Assembly: GCA_016710745.1 (NCBI GenBank)
Contig: JADJVB010000005.1
Location: 310,001-374,000, forward strand
Origin: Chitinophagaceae bacterium
GTDB taxonomy: Bacteria > Bacteroidota > Bacteroidia > Chitinophagales > Chitinophagaceae
DNA: 64,000 nt
Direction of reading: 5' to 3'
Shown piece by piece: positions 53,801 to 62,858 of this stretch. Below the pieces are notes generated by a model. That model was given only the letters and a program-made list of their open reading frames with translations, made no database searches and was not told the DNA's origin. The translations under genes were made by a program, and so were the position numbers. Each line of letters begins with the position of its first letter. Positions within the stretch are counted from its first letter, which is position 1.

Positions 53801-53931
53801 TCATTTGCAAAAAAAGCTTTGGCTTCTTTGAATTTTTTTTCGGCATCCGTAACAACATGGGTAGGTTGAGAAAAAGCGGAAAAAGATAGTGCTGTCGCAA
53901 AAAGCAGGACCGAAATTTTGAGTTTTATCAT
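50893..53931 (-). CDS. Large exported TPR-repeat protein
   Basis: 1012 residues with a signal peptide (to about SAFSQP). More than fifteen TPR-like helix pairs are visible (for example AKAFFANEQYALAYPLLGEL, AINYYERAGLENLTND, KALPLLENYVNSSDKVS, DEALSNYQTLVQKYPQSAEA). It is likely periplasmic or outer-membrane associated and serves as a scaffold. It is co-oriented with the barrel gene downstream. A convincing promoter precedes it. Confidence 0.85.
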   Translation of the reverse strand: MIKLKISVLLFATALSFSAFSQPTHVVTDAEKKFKEAKAFFANEQYALAYPLLGELKADNPDNSISDHTYINDDVNYFYIACQLKLKQPRAEEEAKHYISVVSNEPRRQLLSYHLAKFYFNKEDFNNAINYYERAGLENLTNDEIADAKFERAYSYFNLKQFAEAKPLFDEIHQMPENKYFIPANYYYGFISYYDRNFNEALRAFKLVETQEDYKGVVPYYIAEIYYFQGKKEEALRYGEAVLGRAGTLFYQKEMNLLIGQLYFEKKNYQKALPLLENYVNSSDKVSKEIMYELSYCYYDANNLDKAITGFKQLSTEKDSMGQNSMYLLGDCYLRTNQKANARNAFQYSAYNSSNKLQQQISRFNYAKLSYELGYQDIALNEMKKYINDYPNSEYDTEAKEILVSLMANTNNFADALRLYESFDKPTESMQKVYPRILYGRGVELVNDQQINKADELFSKVLALPVSLVTPYANFWKGEIAYRRSEYDNTIKFMSFFTQANVPNLGEANKNTANYDLGYSWFQKENYSKALGFFEQVAKTVSVTSGAMEQDAYVRSADCYFMNSDFGKANTMYVNIVNNALPQSDYAMYQRSLIAGVKSSAEKINTLNTLLKQYPNSNLIPDVNMEIAQTYIADEKFALAVPYLGTVLNDPAAGGLKPRAYLKLGLCYYNIDKYDEALSNYQTLVQKYPQSAEADEATDIMKNIYIEIGKPNEYIDMMRRNGKSITVSEADSLTYTAAGLKYNANDCVAAVAGFKNYLSRFPDGAYVLEANYFSSECYNTAKDWQNALVGYDYVNSKGISRFFEKATLEAARINYFELKDYANAKKYFESLIASAASQDNQLEALRGLVRCYYLLKEYTQANDAAKTLLTKKGLSTDDRSIAFLVLGKAQQINNDCAAAISSFKSCAAINKAAWGAEARFEIANCQFSSGSLTLAEKSALAVIKETGSYDLWVTKSYILLGDIFMQQKDYFNAKATYESVAKNAVIPELKNEARQKLDRAIEEERTVSKVGG

Positions 53932-53960
53932 GGTGTAGATTCGTTCTTTTTTACTGGTTG

Positions 53961-53991
53961 CAAAATTACCTGATTATACTTCCTTTACAAA
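53961..53991 (-). promoter_or_regulatory. Promoter of the TPR-barrel operon
   Basis: On the minus strand: TTTG (53988-53991), 19-bp spacer, TAATTTTG (53961-53968). Spacing and both boxes fit the Bacteroidota consensus. Confidence 0.65.
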
Positions 53992-54143
53992 CATCATTCC
54001 AAATGATTGTTAATAAGTGGATAATTGATGTAAACAAAACGAATGTATTTTTACATGGCTGTTAATAAAATGATAAATAAACGTTCATACTTATTTTTAT
54101 AACAGTTAATTAAATTTTAAACCAGCTGATTAAAAAAATCTAC

Positions 54144-54551
54144 ATGAAAAAATTATTATCAACTAAGTACTCCGCCGGCGCGTTTAATGCCGCCATGCTT
54201 TTGCTACGTCTGGGTTTCGGTATTTTAATGATGTCTCACGGATATCAAAAACTCATACATTTTGCCGAATACCAAACCAAATTCATGAATTTCATGGGAT
54301 TGGGCAGCACCATGTCCCTGGCTTTGGTTGAATTTGCCAAATTCTTTTGTTCGCTGTTTTTAATACTTGGGCTATTTACCAGGTTAGCTGCTATACCACT
54401 GATCATTGCTACCTGTGTGATGGTTTTTAAAGCGCATAATGCAGAAGTGTTTGGAGATGGCGAAACGGCGGCCTTATACCTCACCGGTTACCTGGTTTTA
54501 TTTATTATTGGTCCGGGCAAGATAAGCGTAGATGGCATGATCGGAAAATAA
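54144..54551 (+). CDS. DoxX family membrane protein
   Basis: 135 residues with four hydrophobic helices. LLLRLGFGILMMSHGYQKL and KFFCSLFLILGLFTRLAAIP are typical DoxX segments, and DGETAALYLTGYLVLFIIGPG closes the protein. The family is linked to redox or respiration-related membrane functions. Starts 12 bp upstream of a thioesterase gene and probably co-transcribed. Confidence 0.9.
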   Translation: MKKLLSTKYSAGAFNAAMLLLRLGFGILMMSHGYQKLIHFAEYQTKFMNFMGLGSTMSLALVEFAKFFCSLFLILGLFTRLAAIPLIIATCVMVFKAHNAEVFGDGETAALYLTGYLVLFIIGPGKISVDGMIGK

Positions 54552-54562
54552 TAATTGATAAC

Positions 54563-54979
54563 ATGTTTATAACCGAAACACAGATCCGCATTCATTATGC
54601 ACTCACCGACCAGATGGGGGTAGTGTATTATGGCCATTATGCCCAGTTTTATGAAATTGGCCGCACCGAGGCCATTCGCCAGATCGGTTATACCTATAAA
54701 GAAATCGAAGCCCTGGGTATCATGATGCCGGTTGTAGATATTCACAGCCGGTTTTTACGCCCGGCAAAATATGATGACCTGATCACGGTAAAAACAACTT
54801 TGAAAGAAATGCCCACCCATTTCAAAATTGTTTTTCATGCGGAGATATTTAACGAACAGGATGAATTGCTGAACACCGGTGTGGTGACCCTGTTTTTTGT
54901 TGATGCGAAAACGAGGAAGCGATGTGATATGCCCGACGTGCTTAGGGAAAAACTTTCAGGTTATTTTGTTAATGGATAA
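54563..54979 (+). CDS. YbgC/4HBT-type acyl-CoA thioesterase
   Basis: 138 residues, hotdog fold. The active-site helix region YALTDQMGVVYYGHYAQFYEIGR carries the Asp in the DQMGVVY motif (DxxGHVxxxxY class). IHSRFLRPAKYDDLITVKT follows the family. It hydrolyses short or aromatic acyl-CoAs. Its stop codon lies inside an inverted repeat. Confidence 0.9.
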   Translation: MFITETQIRIHYALTDQMGVVYYGHYAQFYEIGRTEAIRQIGYTYKEIEALGIMMPVVDIHSRFLRPAKYDDLITVKTTLKEMPTHFKIVFHAEIFNEQDELLNTGVVTLFFVDAKTRKRCDMPDVLREKLSGYFVNG

Positions 54980-55046
54980 TTGATAATTTCGTTTATTGAA
55001 GATTCTGAAAACTGCAATAAGTTAAATGCATTATCAATTATCCATT
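54971..55046. repeat. 17-bp perfect inverted repeat between convergent genes
   Basis: AATGGATAATTGATAAT (54971-54987) and its exact complement (55030-55046), with a 42-bp centre and a further aattatccatta at 55050-55061. The left arm includes the thioesterase stop codon. Confidence 0.65.
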
Positions 55047-55063
55047 TTTAAATTATCCATTAT

Positions 55064-55498
55064 TTACGCTCTGTTATGATCAGCCCGCCAGTTCTTAATA
55101 GCCATTTTAATTTGCTTTTCACTTAAATTTTCATCTACAGCCTGTTTGGCCAGCGCCACAAATTCGTCGTCGCCTGCAAAACGCAAACCGATGATCTGGC
55201 GCATGGTCAGGCGACTGTCGAATGGTTTACCGGTGGCAATAAAATGCCTGAAATTCTCTTCGGCACGAATGGCCCTGTCTTGCGCCTTTAATGCAAAGGC
55301 TCTGGCATAAAACCAAACGATCATTAAAACAATACTCATCAGGCATATCAGCGAAGCACTGTAAAGGCCACTATCATTGCTGCAGGCCTCGTAAAGATTT
55401 ATACAAGAACCCACGATGATCGCCAATATGGCTGAAGGTGCAATAAAATGATAAAGGGGAACGAACCTGGCATGGTTCTTTAAATTTTGATCAGTCAT
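55064..55498 (-). CDS. DUF6526 family membrane protein
   Basis: 144 residues. NLKNHARFVPLYHFI, two membrane helices, then FYARAFALKAQDRAIRAEENFRHFIATGKPFDSRLTMRQIIGLRFA, which is the signature of DUF6526. A soluble helical C-terminus follows. Function unknown. Lies 27 bp downstream of dacB on the same strand. Confidence 0.85.
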   Translation of the reverse strand: MTDQNLKNHARFVPLYHFIAPSAILAIIVGSCINLYEACSNDSGLYSASLICLMSIVLMIVWFYARAFALKAQDRAIRAEENFRHFIATGKPFDSRLTMRQIIGLRFAGDDEFVALAKQAVDENLSEKQIKMAIKNWRADHNRA

Positions 55499-55525
55499 AC
55501 ATTAAGTTTTGGATGAAGATTAAAG

Positions 55526-56874
55526 TTACTTTAAAATATCCAGCAGTTTCCACATTTTTTCCCGTACAGTACCGGCACTGCCATCAAAATTATTGACGAT
55601 AAAAGAAAAGGTATAATCAGCGCCCGACCTTGATCTTATATACCCGCTGTAACTTCTAACACCGCCTATATAACCCGATTTCATTTTTATACCATTTTGC
55701 TCCGGAAGCGCATTGTAAAAAGAGGAATACCAGTCTTGTTTTTTGGCAAACTGTAATACCGTAACCAGGGCATTGGTGGTTACCCGGTTGGCCGGGGAAA
55801 GCCCGCTGCCATCAATTATGTTCAGTGCCGACCTGTCAATACCGTTCTTAGCCCAATAGTCTTTAATAATTTCAATCCCCACTTCTGTTGATCCTATCCC
55901 ATTTTTTTCCAATGCTATGGTTTTAACAAAAGCTTCTCCGAAAAGATTTACACTTTTTTGAAGAAACCAGTAATTGATACTATCGAGTGTTGGGGAAAAA
56001 TGAGTCAATAACACGCTTTCGGTTTTTTCTGTCACCAGGCTGTCTTTTGTCAGTAAATTTTTAAAAGCATTTTTAAAAACAATAGTCGGGTCGGGCATCG
56101 AGCCGGTCACTTTAAACGTGTTATTTCCTGCCGGCACCGTCCCCGGATATAGCCGGTTAGTGCGCTTTCGGGCAAATAAATGATCGACTTATCACCACTG
56201 CCAATACTGCCGGTTTTCAACTCATTAATTAAAACAGCCGGTGATATATCGGGTTCATATCTCAAAATGTTAACCGGATCGCCGTCTGCTTTACCCGGTT
56301 TTAAGATCAGGTCATATTGATTTTCACGCCAGTTCAATCCCCTGGCACCGGCACCATAATAATTACCAATATCTTCCCAGGTCCAGCCCTTGGGCGTCAC
56401 CTGCGTTTCCCAATCACAGTCGGCAACAACAATATTGCCCGAATACGTTGAAATATTATTTTCTTTTAAAGAAGCCCTAAGCTTTTGCTGAATGGTCTCT
56501 TCTTTGGTACTTTCCCATCTCCAACTACCCAGGGTTGGATCACCTGAGGCTTCTATGTTCAGGTCTCCGTCGTAACTAAACCCGGTTTTATACCGGTAGT
56601 CCTTGCCCAACAGGTCTAAAGCAGCACCACTGGTCACTATTTTTAAACAACTGGCCGGTGCCAAACCGATTTGAGAATTCCTGTCGAGGATCACTTTGCC
56701 GGTTTTACCGTTGACCAGGTAGATACTGATAAGCGCATGTTTACATTGGGTATCGGCTTCAAATTTTTTAAAAGCATTGGTAAATCTGGTTTCAACAGGC
56801 TGCCCAAATAAAACCCCGCTTAACAATCCGCAGGATGCTGTGCATAAACTAAAAACCAAAAAAAATGTTTTCAT
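55526..56874 (-). pseudogene. dacB: D-alanyl-D-alanine carboxypeptidase/endopeptidase (PBP4/DacB type), frameshifted
   Basis: Signal peptide then SxxK motif Ser75-CLK in LAPASCLKIV, the N-terminal half of a PBP4-type serine enzyme. The frame is lost at G4 on the minus strand (56141-56144); adding one G restores YIRGTVPAGNNTFKVTG and the rest, which contains SIN (DSINYWFLQKSVNLFGEAF) and KSG (IKMKSGYIGG), the other two active-site motifs. The full product would be 449 residues. It trims peptidoglycan stem peptides. All three motifs survive, so sequencing error is likely. Divergent from cinA with 44 bp between starts. Confidence 0.85.
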
Positions 56875-56918
56875 AACTGACTTATCTTGCGTTAAAATTA
56901 ACCTTTTTAAAATTATAC

Positions 56919-58166
56919 ATGACACAGGCTTCTATCATTACCATTGGCGATGAACTTTTAATAGGACAGGTTATTGACACCAACAGCGCCTGGATGGCGC
57001 AGGAACTAAATAAAGCAGGTATTCGGGTAGTACGCCGCGTAGCGGTTGGGGATGTGTGGGATGAAATATGGACGGCGCTGGATGAGGAACAAAAATATGC
57101 CGATATCATCCTGATCACCGGCGGACTGGGCCCCACGGCTGATGGTATTACCAAACCGTTACTTTGTAAATATTTTAATGGTACCCTGGTCGTACATGAG
57201 GAAACAAAGCAAAACGTAATCAATATTTTTACCCAACTGAACCGCCCACTCATTGATCGAAATTTAAAACAGGCAGAAGTGCCGGATGTTTGTACGGTAC
57301 TGATGAACAAAAGGGGTACGGCACCCGGCATGTTGTTCAATAAAGGCGGAAAAGTTTTTGTGAGTATGCCCGGTGTGCCACACGAAATGAAAGGAATGAT
57401 GACCGATGATGTGATCCCTTTGCTGCTGGAACGTTTCACGTTCCCCGCTATCATCCATAAAACACTATTAACGGCTGGTGTTGGTGAAAGTTTTTTAGCC
57501 GAATTAATAAAGGATTTTGAAGAGAGTCTGCCCGAACAGATCAAACTGGCTTACCTCCCTAATTATGGCATGGTGCGGCTACGTTTGTCTGCTACCGGCA
57601 CTGATGCCCGTGAAACAGAGCAAGCGGTTTCCGGTTTTTTTGAAACACTTAAAACGCTGGTTGCCGAATACCTGGTCACGGATGTGGATGAGCCCATGCA
57701 ACAAGTGGTAGGTAAATTGCTGTTATCAAAAGGGAAAACCATGTGTACGGCCGAAAGCTGCACGGGTGGATATATTGCGCACCTGCTGACCGCGATACCG
57801 GGCTCGTCGAAATTTTATGACGGCAGCGTGGTGAGCTACTCTTACCAGGCCAAGGAAGACCTGTTGCAGGTTGATAAATTTACATTGGAAACCAGGGGCG
57901 CAGTAAGTGAGGAAATTGTTTTACAAATGGCAGCCGGTGCGCTTCAACATATAAAATCAGATTATGTGATCGCGGTTTCAGGGATCATGGGACCCGATGG
58001 CGGGATGCCGGATAAACCGGTGGGCACGGTTTGGATCGCCATTGGCGATCAGCACAAGATACAGGCTCATAAATTATATTTCAGATTCGACAGGCAACGA
58101 AATGTTCAGTTAACGGCTGTGCATGCCCTGAATTTGCTGCGAAAATTTATATTGGGTACAGAGTAA
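56919..58166 (+). CDS. cinA: CinA family protein (MoaB-like domain plus NMN deamidase domain)
   Basis: 415 residues. N-terminal molybdopterin-binding-like domain: TIGDELLIGQVIDTNSAWMA and ILITGGLGPTADG. C-terminal PncC-type domain: CTAESCTGGYIAHLLTAIPGSSKFYDGSVVSYS and AVSGIMGPDGGMPDKPVGTVW. The C-terminal domain deamidates nicotinamide mononucleotide, recycling pyridine nucleotides; the N-terminal domain acts on ADP-ribose-like compounds in some members. Length is usual for the family. Confidence 0.95.
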   Translation: MTQASIITIGDELLIGQVIDTNSAWMAQELNKAGIRVVRRVAVGDVWDEIWTALDEEQKYADIILITGGLGPTADGITKPLLCKYFNGTLVVHEETKQNVINIFTQLNRPLIDRNLKQAEVPDVCTVLMNKRGTAPGMLFNKGGKVFVSMPGVPHEMKGMMTDDVIPLLLERFTFPAIIHKTLLTAGVGESFLAELIKDFEESLPEQIKLAYLPNYGMVRLRLSATGTDARETEQAVSGFFETLKTLVAEYLVTDVDEPMQQVVGKLLLSKGKTMCTAESCTGGYIAHLLTAIPGSSKFYDGSVVSYSYQAKEDLLQVDKFTLETRGAVSEEIVLQMAAGALQHIKSDYVIAVSGIMGPDGGMPDKPVGTVWIAIGDQHKIQAHKLYFRFDRQRNVQLTAVHALNLLRKFILGTE

Positions 58167-58325
58167 TGTGGCCAGGATAACCATACTGTTTTTTAATTCG
58201 GTTTACAATTAACAGGCCGGCAACAATATAGCTAAGTTTAAACAGGAAATAATTACCTTTGCGTGCTACGATTGCTGCCTGCTGCTTTGCTATAAAGTAT
58301 ACATGCCGGTATCGAAAAATAAATT

Positions 58326-58345
58326 CCTGCCCGTGGGCAGGCAGG
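58326..58345. repeat. CCTGCCC/GGGCAGG hairpin upstream of the E2 gene
   Basis: Seven-pair perfect stem with a two-base loop, followed by caggtttgatctaaaa; similar to the palindrome at 26091 and to the atctaaaatc strings near lptE and lpd. Confidence 0.5.
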
Positions 58346-58369
58346 TTTGATCTAAAAAATTCAAATAAT

Positions 58370-59456
58370 ATGAGTTTAGTTGATTTAGTAATGCCAAAGC
58401 TGGGAGAAAGCATCATGGAAGCCACGATCTTAAAATGGCACCTCCACGGGGGCCGGCGTACAGGCAACAGGCAGCCATGCCAATAAGATCAGATTTTATT
58501 CTCCACTGGTTTTAAATATAGCCCAGCAGGAAGGCATCAGCATGACTGAGTTGGAAAACATTCCCGGTACCGGGCAGGAAGGCAGGGTTAGTAAGAAGGA
58601 TATTTTGGCTTATGTGGCGAATAAAGCGGTTGGCGGTGAGTCGCCAGTCGTTAGCCAGAAAACTGAAACCGCGCAAGTATCCGAAAGCAGCAACAGCCAG
58701 GTTGCTGTAGCTAATACCCAACAGCTAACTACCAACAACTTTCCCGGCAACGTAGAGGTCATTGAAATGGATCGCATGCGTAAACTGATCGCCAAACATA
58801 TGGTAGACAGTAAGCAAACCTCGGCACACGTGACCAGCTTTGCCGAATGTGATGTTACCAACCTGGTTTTATGGAGAGAAAAAGTGAAAAAAGACTTTGA
58901 GAAAAGAGAGGGTGAGAAAATTACGTTTACACCACTGTTTATTGAAGCCATTGTTAAATGCATTAAGAAATACCCCTGGTTAAGCAGCAGTGTTGACGGC
59001 GACAAAATTATTGTAAAAAAAGATTTGAATATTGGCATGGCAGCCGCCCTGCCCAATGGAAACTTAATCGTACCGGTAATTAAAAATGCCGACCGGTTGA
59101 ACCTGGTTGGGCTGGCCAAACAGGTAAATGAATTGGCCAACAATGCCCGCGCCGGAAAATTGAAACCGGATGATACCACCGGTGGAACATTCACGTTGAC
59201 CAATGTGGGCACTTTCGGCAGCATCATGGGCACGCCCATCATTAACCAACCCCAGGTAGCTATTATGGCCGTAGGTGCTATTAAAAAGCGCCCCATGGTT
59301 ATTGAAACGCCGCAAGGCGACAGCATTGCCATCCGCCACATGATGTATATCTCTTTAAGTTACGATCACCGGATCATTGATGGGGCATTGGGTTCTACGT
59401 TTTTAAATGCAGTAAGTAAGGAGTTGGAGAACTTTGATGGGAACAGAAGTATATAA
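58370..59456 (+). pseudogene. 2-oxoacid dehydrogenase E2 (dihydrolipoamide acyltransferase) with lipoyl domain deleted
   Basis: The start at 58370 gives MSLVDLVMPKLGESIMEATI and LKWH, the first strand pair of a lipoyl domain. The frame then changes and stops. From about 58443 another frame encodes a linker (TGAGVQATGSHANK), the E1/E3-binding domain (FYSPLVLNIAQQEGISMTEL ... EGRVSKKDILAYV), a variable linker, and the catalytic domain ending in SYDHRIIDGA (DHRxxDG). About 55-60 residues, including the lipoyl-lysine, are absent. This cannot work as an E2 unless the true locus is intact. Translation from the ATG at 58542 would give a lipoyl-less 304-residue protein. Confidence 0.85.
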
Positions 59457-59520
59457 TCTATTACATTCACCGAACGTCTATTTCAAATCAGGCGTTAATT
59501 TTAAAAACTTAATCTGAGCC

Positions 59521-59949
59521 ATGTATAAATTACCAATCATCCTGCTTTTCGTTTGTGTTAGTTTTGTATCGAAAGGCCAGTTGATTGCCGATTCGGGCAG
59601 AACCAATCTAAACAGGTTATGCGACCGGTTTATGCAGACTTTTAGTACAGGTAAATATTCCGATGCCTTTCAACTGTTGAAACAACAAACCTCGATGGAC
59701 AAGGGTTTTGTTGATAACCTCAACAAAACCCTGAACGAACAAATGGAGAATATTTTAGTTAGTTTCAAAAAGATAACCGGCTATGAACTTATCGAAGAAA
59801 AATCAATTAACAATGTGCTGGTTCGGCGACGCTACCTGCTGAAACTGGAACTGTACTTTCTCAGTTTCGATTTTTACCTGTATAACAATGGATCCAACTG
59901 GTTATTATCAGGATTTTATTACAGCGATAATCAACAAGCGCTTTTTTAA
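59521..59949 (+). CDS. Hypothetical secreted protein
   Basis: 142 residues with a signal peptide ending near SKGQL. The mature part (DRFMQTFSTGKYSDAFQLLKQ, FVDNLNKTLNEQMENILVSF, YELIEEKSINNVLVRRRYLL) looks like a small helix-plus-sheet fold of the SnoaL/NTF2 type, but this is only an impression. No catalytic motif seen. Monocistronic. Confidence 0.6.
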   Translation: MYKLPIILLFVCVSFVSKGQLIADSGRTNLNRLCDRFMQTFSTGKYSDAFQLLKQQTSMDKGFVDNLNKTLNEQMENILVSFKKITGYELIEEKSINNVLVRRRYLLKLELYFLSFDFYLYNNGSNWLLSGFYYSDNQQALF

Positions 59950-60298
59950 GTTGCCATATCGGGGGTAACCGGGGCGATGTTTCTGGTCATTTTTTAGATC
60001 CCTATATTCATACAAGTCAATAAATTTTCCGTTTAGCCATTCTGCATTCCGAAAAATAAACCCGCGGTAAACAGAATGAACTTGTAATTACCCCTTCAGC
60101 CAGACAAACCCTGGTCTGTTCGGATTTTCATTTTTTCCTTTTATATTTTGATCAATTAGGTTGGCACTTGGTTGCATCCGCTTCAAGCTATTCATGTTTT
60201 AAAGTAACAAAAAAGCGGGATTTGCTTTTCTTTAATAAATAAATGGAAACTCACTCAAATGTAAAGGCAGGCATACGTTTTACCTGCAATATCCGGCT
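59950..60298. other. 349-bp intergenic region, no gene seen
   Basis: A/T-rich sequence between convergent genes. No strong hairpin with T tract, repeat or coding frame found. Confidence 0.5.
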
Positions 60299-62839
60299 TT
60301 AGTATTTAATGAACTTCTTGCTTCGGCTCTCACCATTGTCTTTTAACATCTGCAGCACATATACGCCCGGTGTCAGATCTGAAACCGGCAAATTAACAAT
60401 ATTATCTCCTGCAGAAAGATAGACTGTTTGCTGCGACACTGTACTACCGAGCATATCAATGATCCTGAACTGCCGGTGTTCGTTTACTATTGACCGAATG
60501 TTAACATGCAAAATATTTATTGCCGGATTAGGATAAATCGCGTTCACGCTAAAACTATCTATACCGCTTCGATTAAGTAATAATGTATTGCTAAAGCTTG
60601 TACCACCACTAAAATTGGCCTGTATTAAACGGTACCATGCATTTGCAGCAGGTGCATTTTGATCGATGTACATATAATTTATAGCCGTGTTGCTGTTGCC
60701 ACCTGGAGCAGCGCTGTTTACAAAAGCGATATTGTTGAAATTAATATTATCGGTTGATCGCTGAACATAAAAGCCCCGATTGCTGTGTTCCGGCAAGGTT
60801 GTCCAGTTTAACTGGTTCTTGTTACCAACCAATGCCCCGGTAAAAGCAGTAATTGTTGTTACCGGCAACGACAACACGACGTTCCCTTTGAGCTTGTTTA
60901 CACTACGATAAATACCGGCGCCAGCCGTTCCCGCATACAGATAACCGTCGGGACTCAGTTCAAGCGTATGAACAACCACATTGCCGGAATTCAATCCGGA
61001 ATTTAATAATGTCCAACTGTTTCCGGAAGTGGCGCTAAACCATACACCCAATGTTGTACCAACATAAATGCTATCATTATTGGCTATGTAAATACAATTG
61101 GTTAGTCCATGGGCTGGCATCAGGTTGGCACTCCAGTTGTTACCCCCATCTACTGAACGATACAGGGCACCATTAGCGCTTCCTGCCGAATAAACATCAT
61201 GGGCCACATAAACATCATTGTTAGGCGCTACCTGGATATCGGTAACATCGCCCCCGCTAAAACCAACCCAGGAATAACTTGTGCCATTATTTGTTGATCG
61301 TAGTACTCCTTGTGCTTCTGTACCTGCGAATATATTGTCGGAAGAATCTACAGCAACGGCAATGCATACGGTGCTGGCTGAAAATCCAAGCGTGGACCAG
61401 AATGGACCGTTCCAGTTTATCCCGTTTGTGGAGCTATGTACTGGTCTCGACCACCCCGTGCCGGCAAATATCTTTCCCGCTTTATTATAAGAAAAATCAG
61501 TTGACCTGGTACTCGAAAATCCGGTTTCATTCAGGCTCCATGACGACCCATTATCCGATGACGTATATACATGTGAGGCGGTATTATCGCTGTTACCTGC
61601 AAACAATCTGCCGTCGGGCTTATAAAGCATGGTCGACATCATGCCAGCATCAGTCAATCCTGTTTGCATCCAGGTTGTTCCACCATCGGGCGACTTATAC
61701 ATACCATTATCTGTACCCACAATTAAATCACCGGCTTCACTGAAAGCCAATGAACGGCCCTGTGAATTCTTTATACCATTGGTAAAATAATTCCAGGTAT
61801 TGCCCGGCTCATTCAATTGATAGATCCCAGCCCCGGTAGTTACAAAAACATTCCCGTTTTTATCCCTGGAAATGCCCGAGGTTCGCATCGAACTGAGATT
61901 AGTATTAATGGCCGACCAGGTGCCGGAATTGTATCGCCATACACCCTGGTTCAACACCCTGATAACCGGATCTCCATTTGAAGCAGTAATTATTTTTGCC
62001 ACTTCAATTCCTGGATCACCGTTTATTTTTGTCCAGGCTCCGCCACTAACTGATTTGTAAACGGCCCCGGTAGAGAATTGAAAATTTGCCAAAGCTGCAT
62101 ACAGCGTTAATGATGCGGCATCGTAATAAAGATCATTTATGCGTGTATTAGGTAAACCCGAACCAGCATTCGTCCAGGTGGCTCCGTTTTTTACAAATAC
62201 TTTTCCTCCGTTGCCGCTAACACTGTCTGTAGCGGCATACAAGGCGCCGTTATAACCATATTCAAGATCGGTAATATTTGTATTGGTAATGCCGGTGTTC
62301 ATCGTTTGCCAGGTAACCCCACTATCTTTTGAATAACTTATTCCGTTTGTTCTCTGCCCGGCAAAAATGGTATCAGCAGCAGCGCTGAAGATCATAGCGA
62401 CCGGCGGCAGATTGCCTGCAAAATAAGCGTTGTTCATCAACACCCAGTTACTGCCATTGTTAGCCGAAAAATAAATTTTGGTTGGAATGGAAGGGGTTAA
62501 TGGTACATCAGCGTCCATCACGGAGATTACCAGGTTGCCATTAACAGAAGAATGAGCCAACCCATAAACAGGCTGCATATTTAATCCGTTATCAATTTCC
62601 GTCCAGCCTGCAGCACTATTATTTGAAATAAAAATATTACTACCCAGGCCGTTACCTTTTAATCTTGACCAATGTGTAACCAGGTAGATGTTACCTGTTG
62701 TTAGGTTAGATGAAATATCCCTGTAAATGCCGCCCTGCGGGCCATTGGTAGGCTGCCAAAAATTTTGTGCGTGCGTATTGAATATTGAACTCAGCAAAAA
62801 AAACAGCGTTGAACAGCAAATGAGTGCCTTGTTTTTCAT
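60299..62839 (-). CDS. Secreted beta-propeller protein with T9SS type A sorting domain
   Basis: 846 residues from the Met ending at 62839, chosen because MKNKALICCSTLFFLLSSIF is a signal peptide. Repeated BNR/sortilin-like units follow (FISNNSAAGWTEIDNG, YSKDSGVTWQTMNTG, KSPDGGTTWMQTG, RSVDGGNNWSANL), forming one or two propellers. The C-terminal sorting domain begins at VNAIYPNPAINILHVN and ends LTPGVYVLQMLKDNGESRSK. It is exported by type IX secretion. It starts 19 bp after an SGNH-like gene and is probably in the same transcript. Confidence 0.87.
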   Translation of the reverse strand: MKNKALICCSTLFFLLSSIFNTHAQNFWQPTNGPQGGIYRDISSNLTTGNIYLVTHWSRLKGNGLGSNIFISNNSAAGWTEIDNGLNMQPVYGLAHSSVNGNLVISVMDADVPLTPSIPTKIYFSANNGSNWVLMNNAYFAGNLPPVAMIFSAAADTIFAGQRTNGISYSKDSGVTWQTMNTGITNTNITDLEYGYNGALYAATDSVSGNGGKVFVKNGATWTNAGSGLPNTRINDLYYDAASLTLYAALANFQFSTGAVYKSVSGGAWTKINGDPGIEVAKIITASNGDPVIRVLNQGVWRYNSGTWSAINTNLSSMRTSGISRDKNGNVFVTTGAGIYQLNEPGNTWNYFTNGIKNSQGRSLAFSEAGDLIVGTDNGMYKSPDGGTTWMQTGLTDAGMMSTMLYKPDGRLFAGNSDNTASHVYTSSDNGSSWSLNETGFSSTRSTDFSYNKAGKIFAGTGWSRPVHSSTNGINWNGPFWSTLGFSASTVCIAVAVDSSDNIFAGTEAQGVLRSTNNGTSYSWVGFSGGDVTDIQVAPNNDVYVAHDVYSAGSANGALYRSVDGGNNWSANLMPAHGLTNCIYIANNDSIYVGTTLGVWFSATSGNSWTLLNSGLNSGNVVVHTLELSPDGYLYAGTAGAGIYRSVNKLKGNVVLSLPVTTITAFTGALVGNKNQLNWTTLPEHSNRGFYVQRSTDNINFNNIAFVNSAAPGGNSNTAINYMYIDQNAPAANAWYRLIQANFSGGTSFSNTLLLNRSGIDSFSVNAIYPNPAINILHVNIRSIVNEHRQFRIIDMLGSTVSQQTVYLSAGDNIVNLPVSDLTPGVYVLQMLKDNGESRSKKFIKY

Positions 62840-62858
62840 AATAGGTTTTTGCTGATCG

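Noticed and set aside
58610..59341. 243-residue open frame antisense to the E2 gene
   Set aside because: Opposite the binding and catalytic domains of E2, which carry recognisable motifs; the antisense translation has none.
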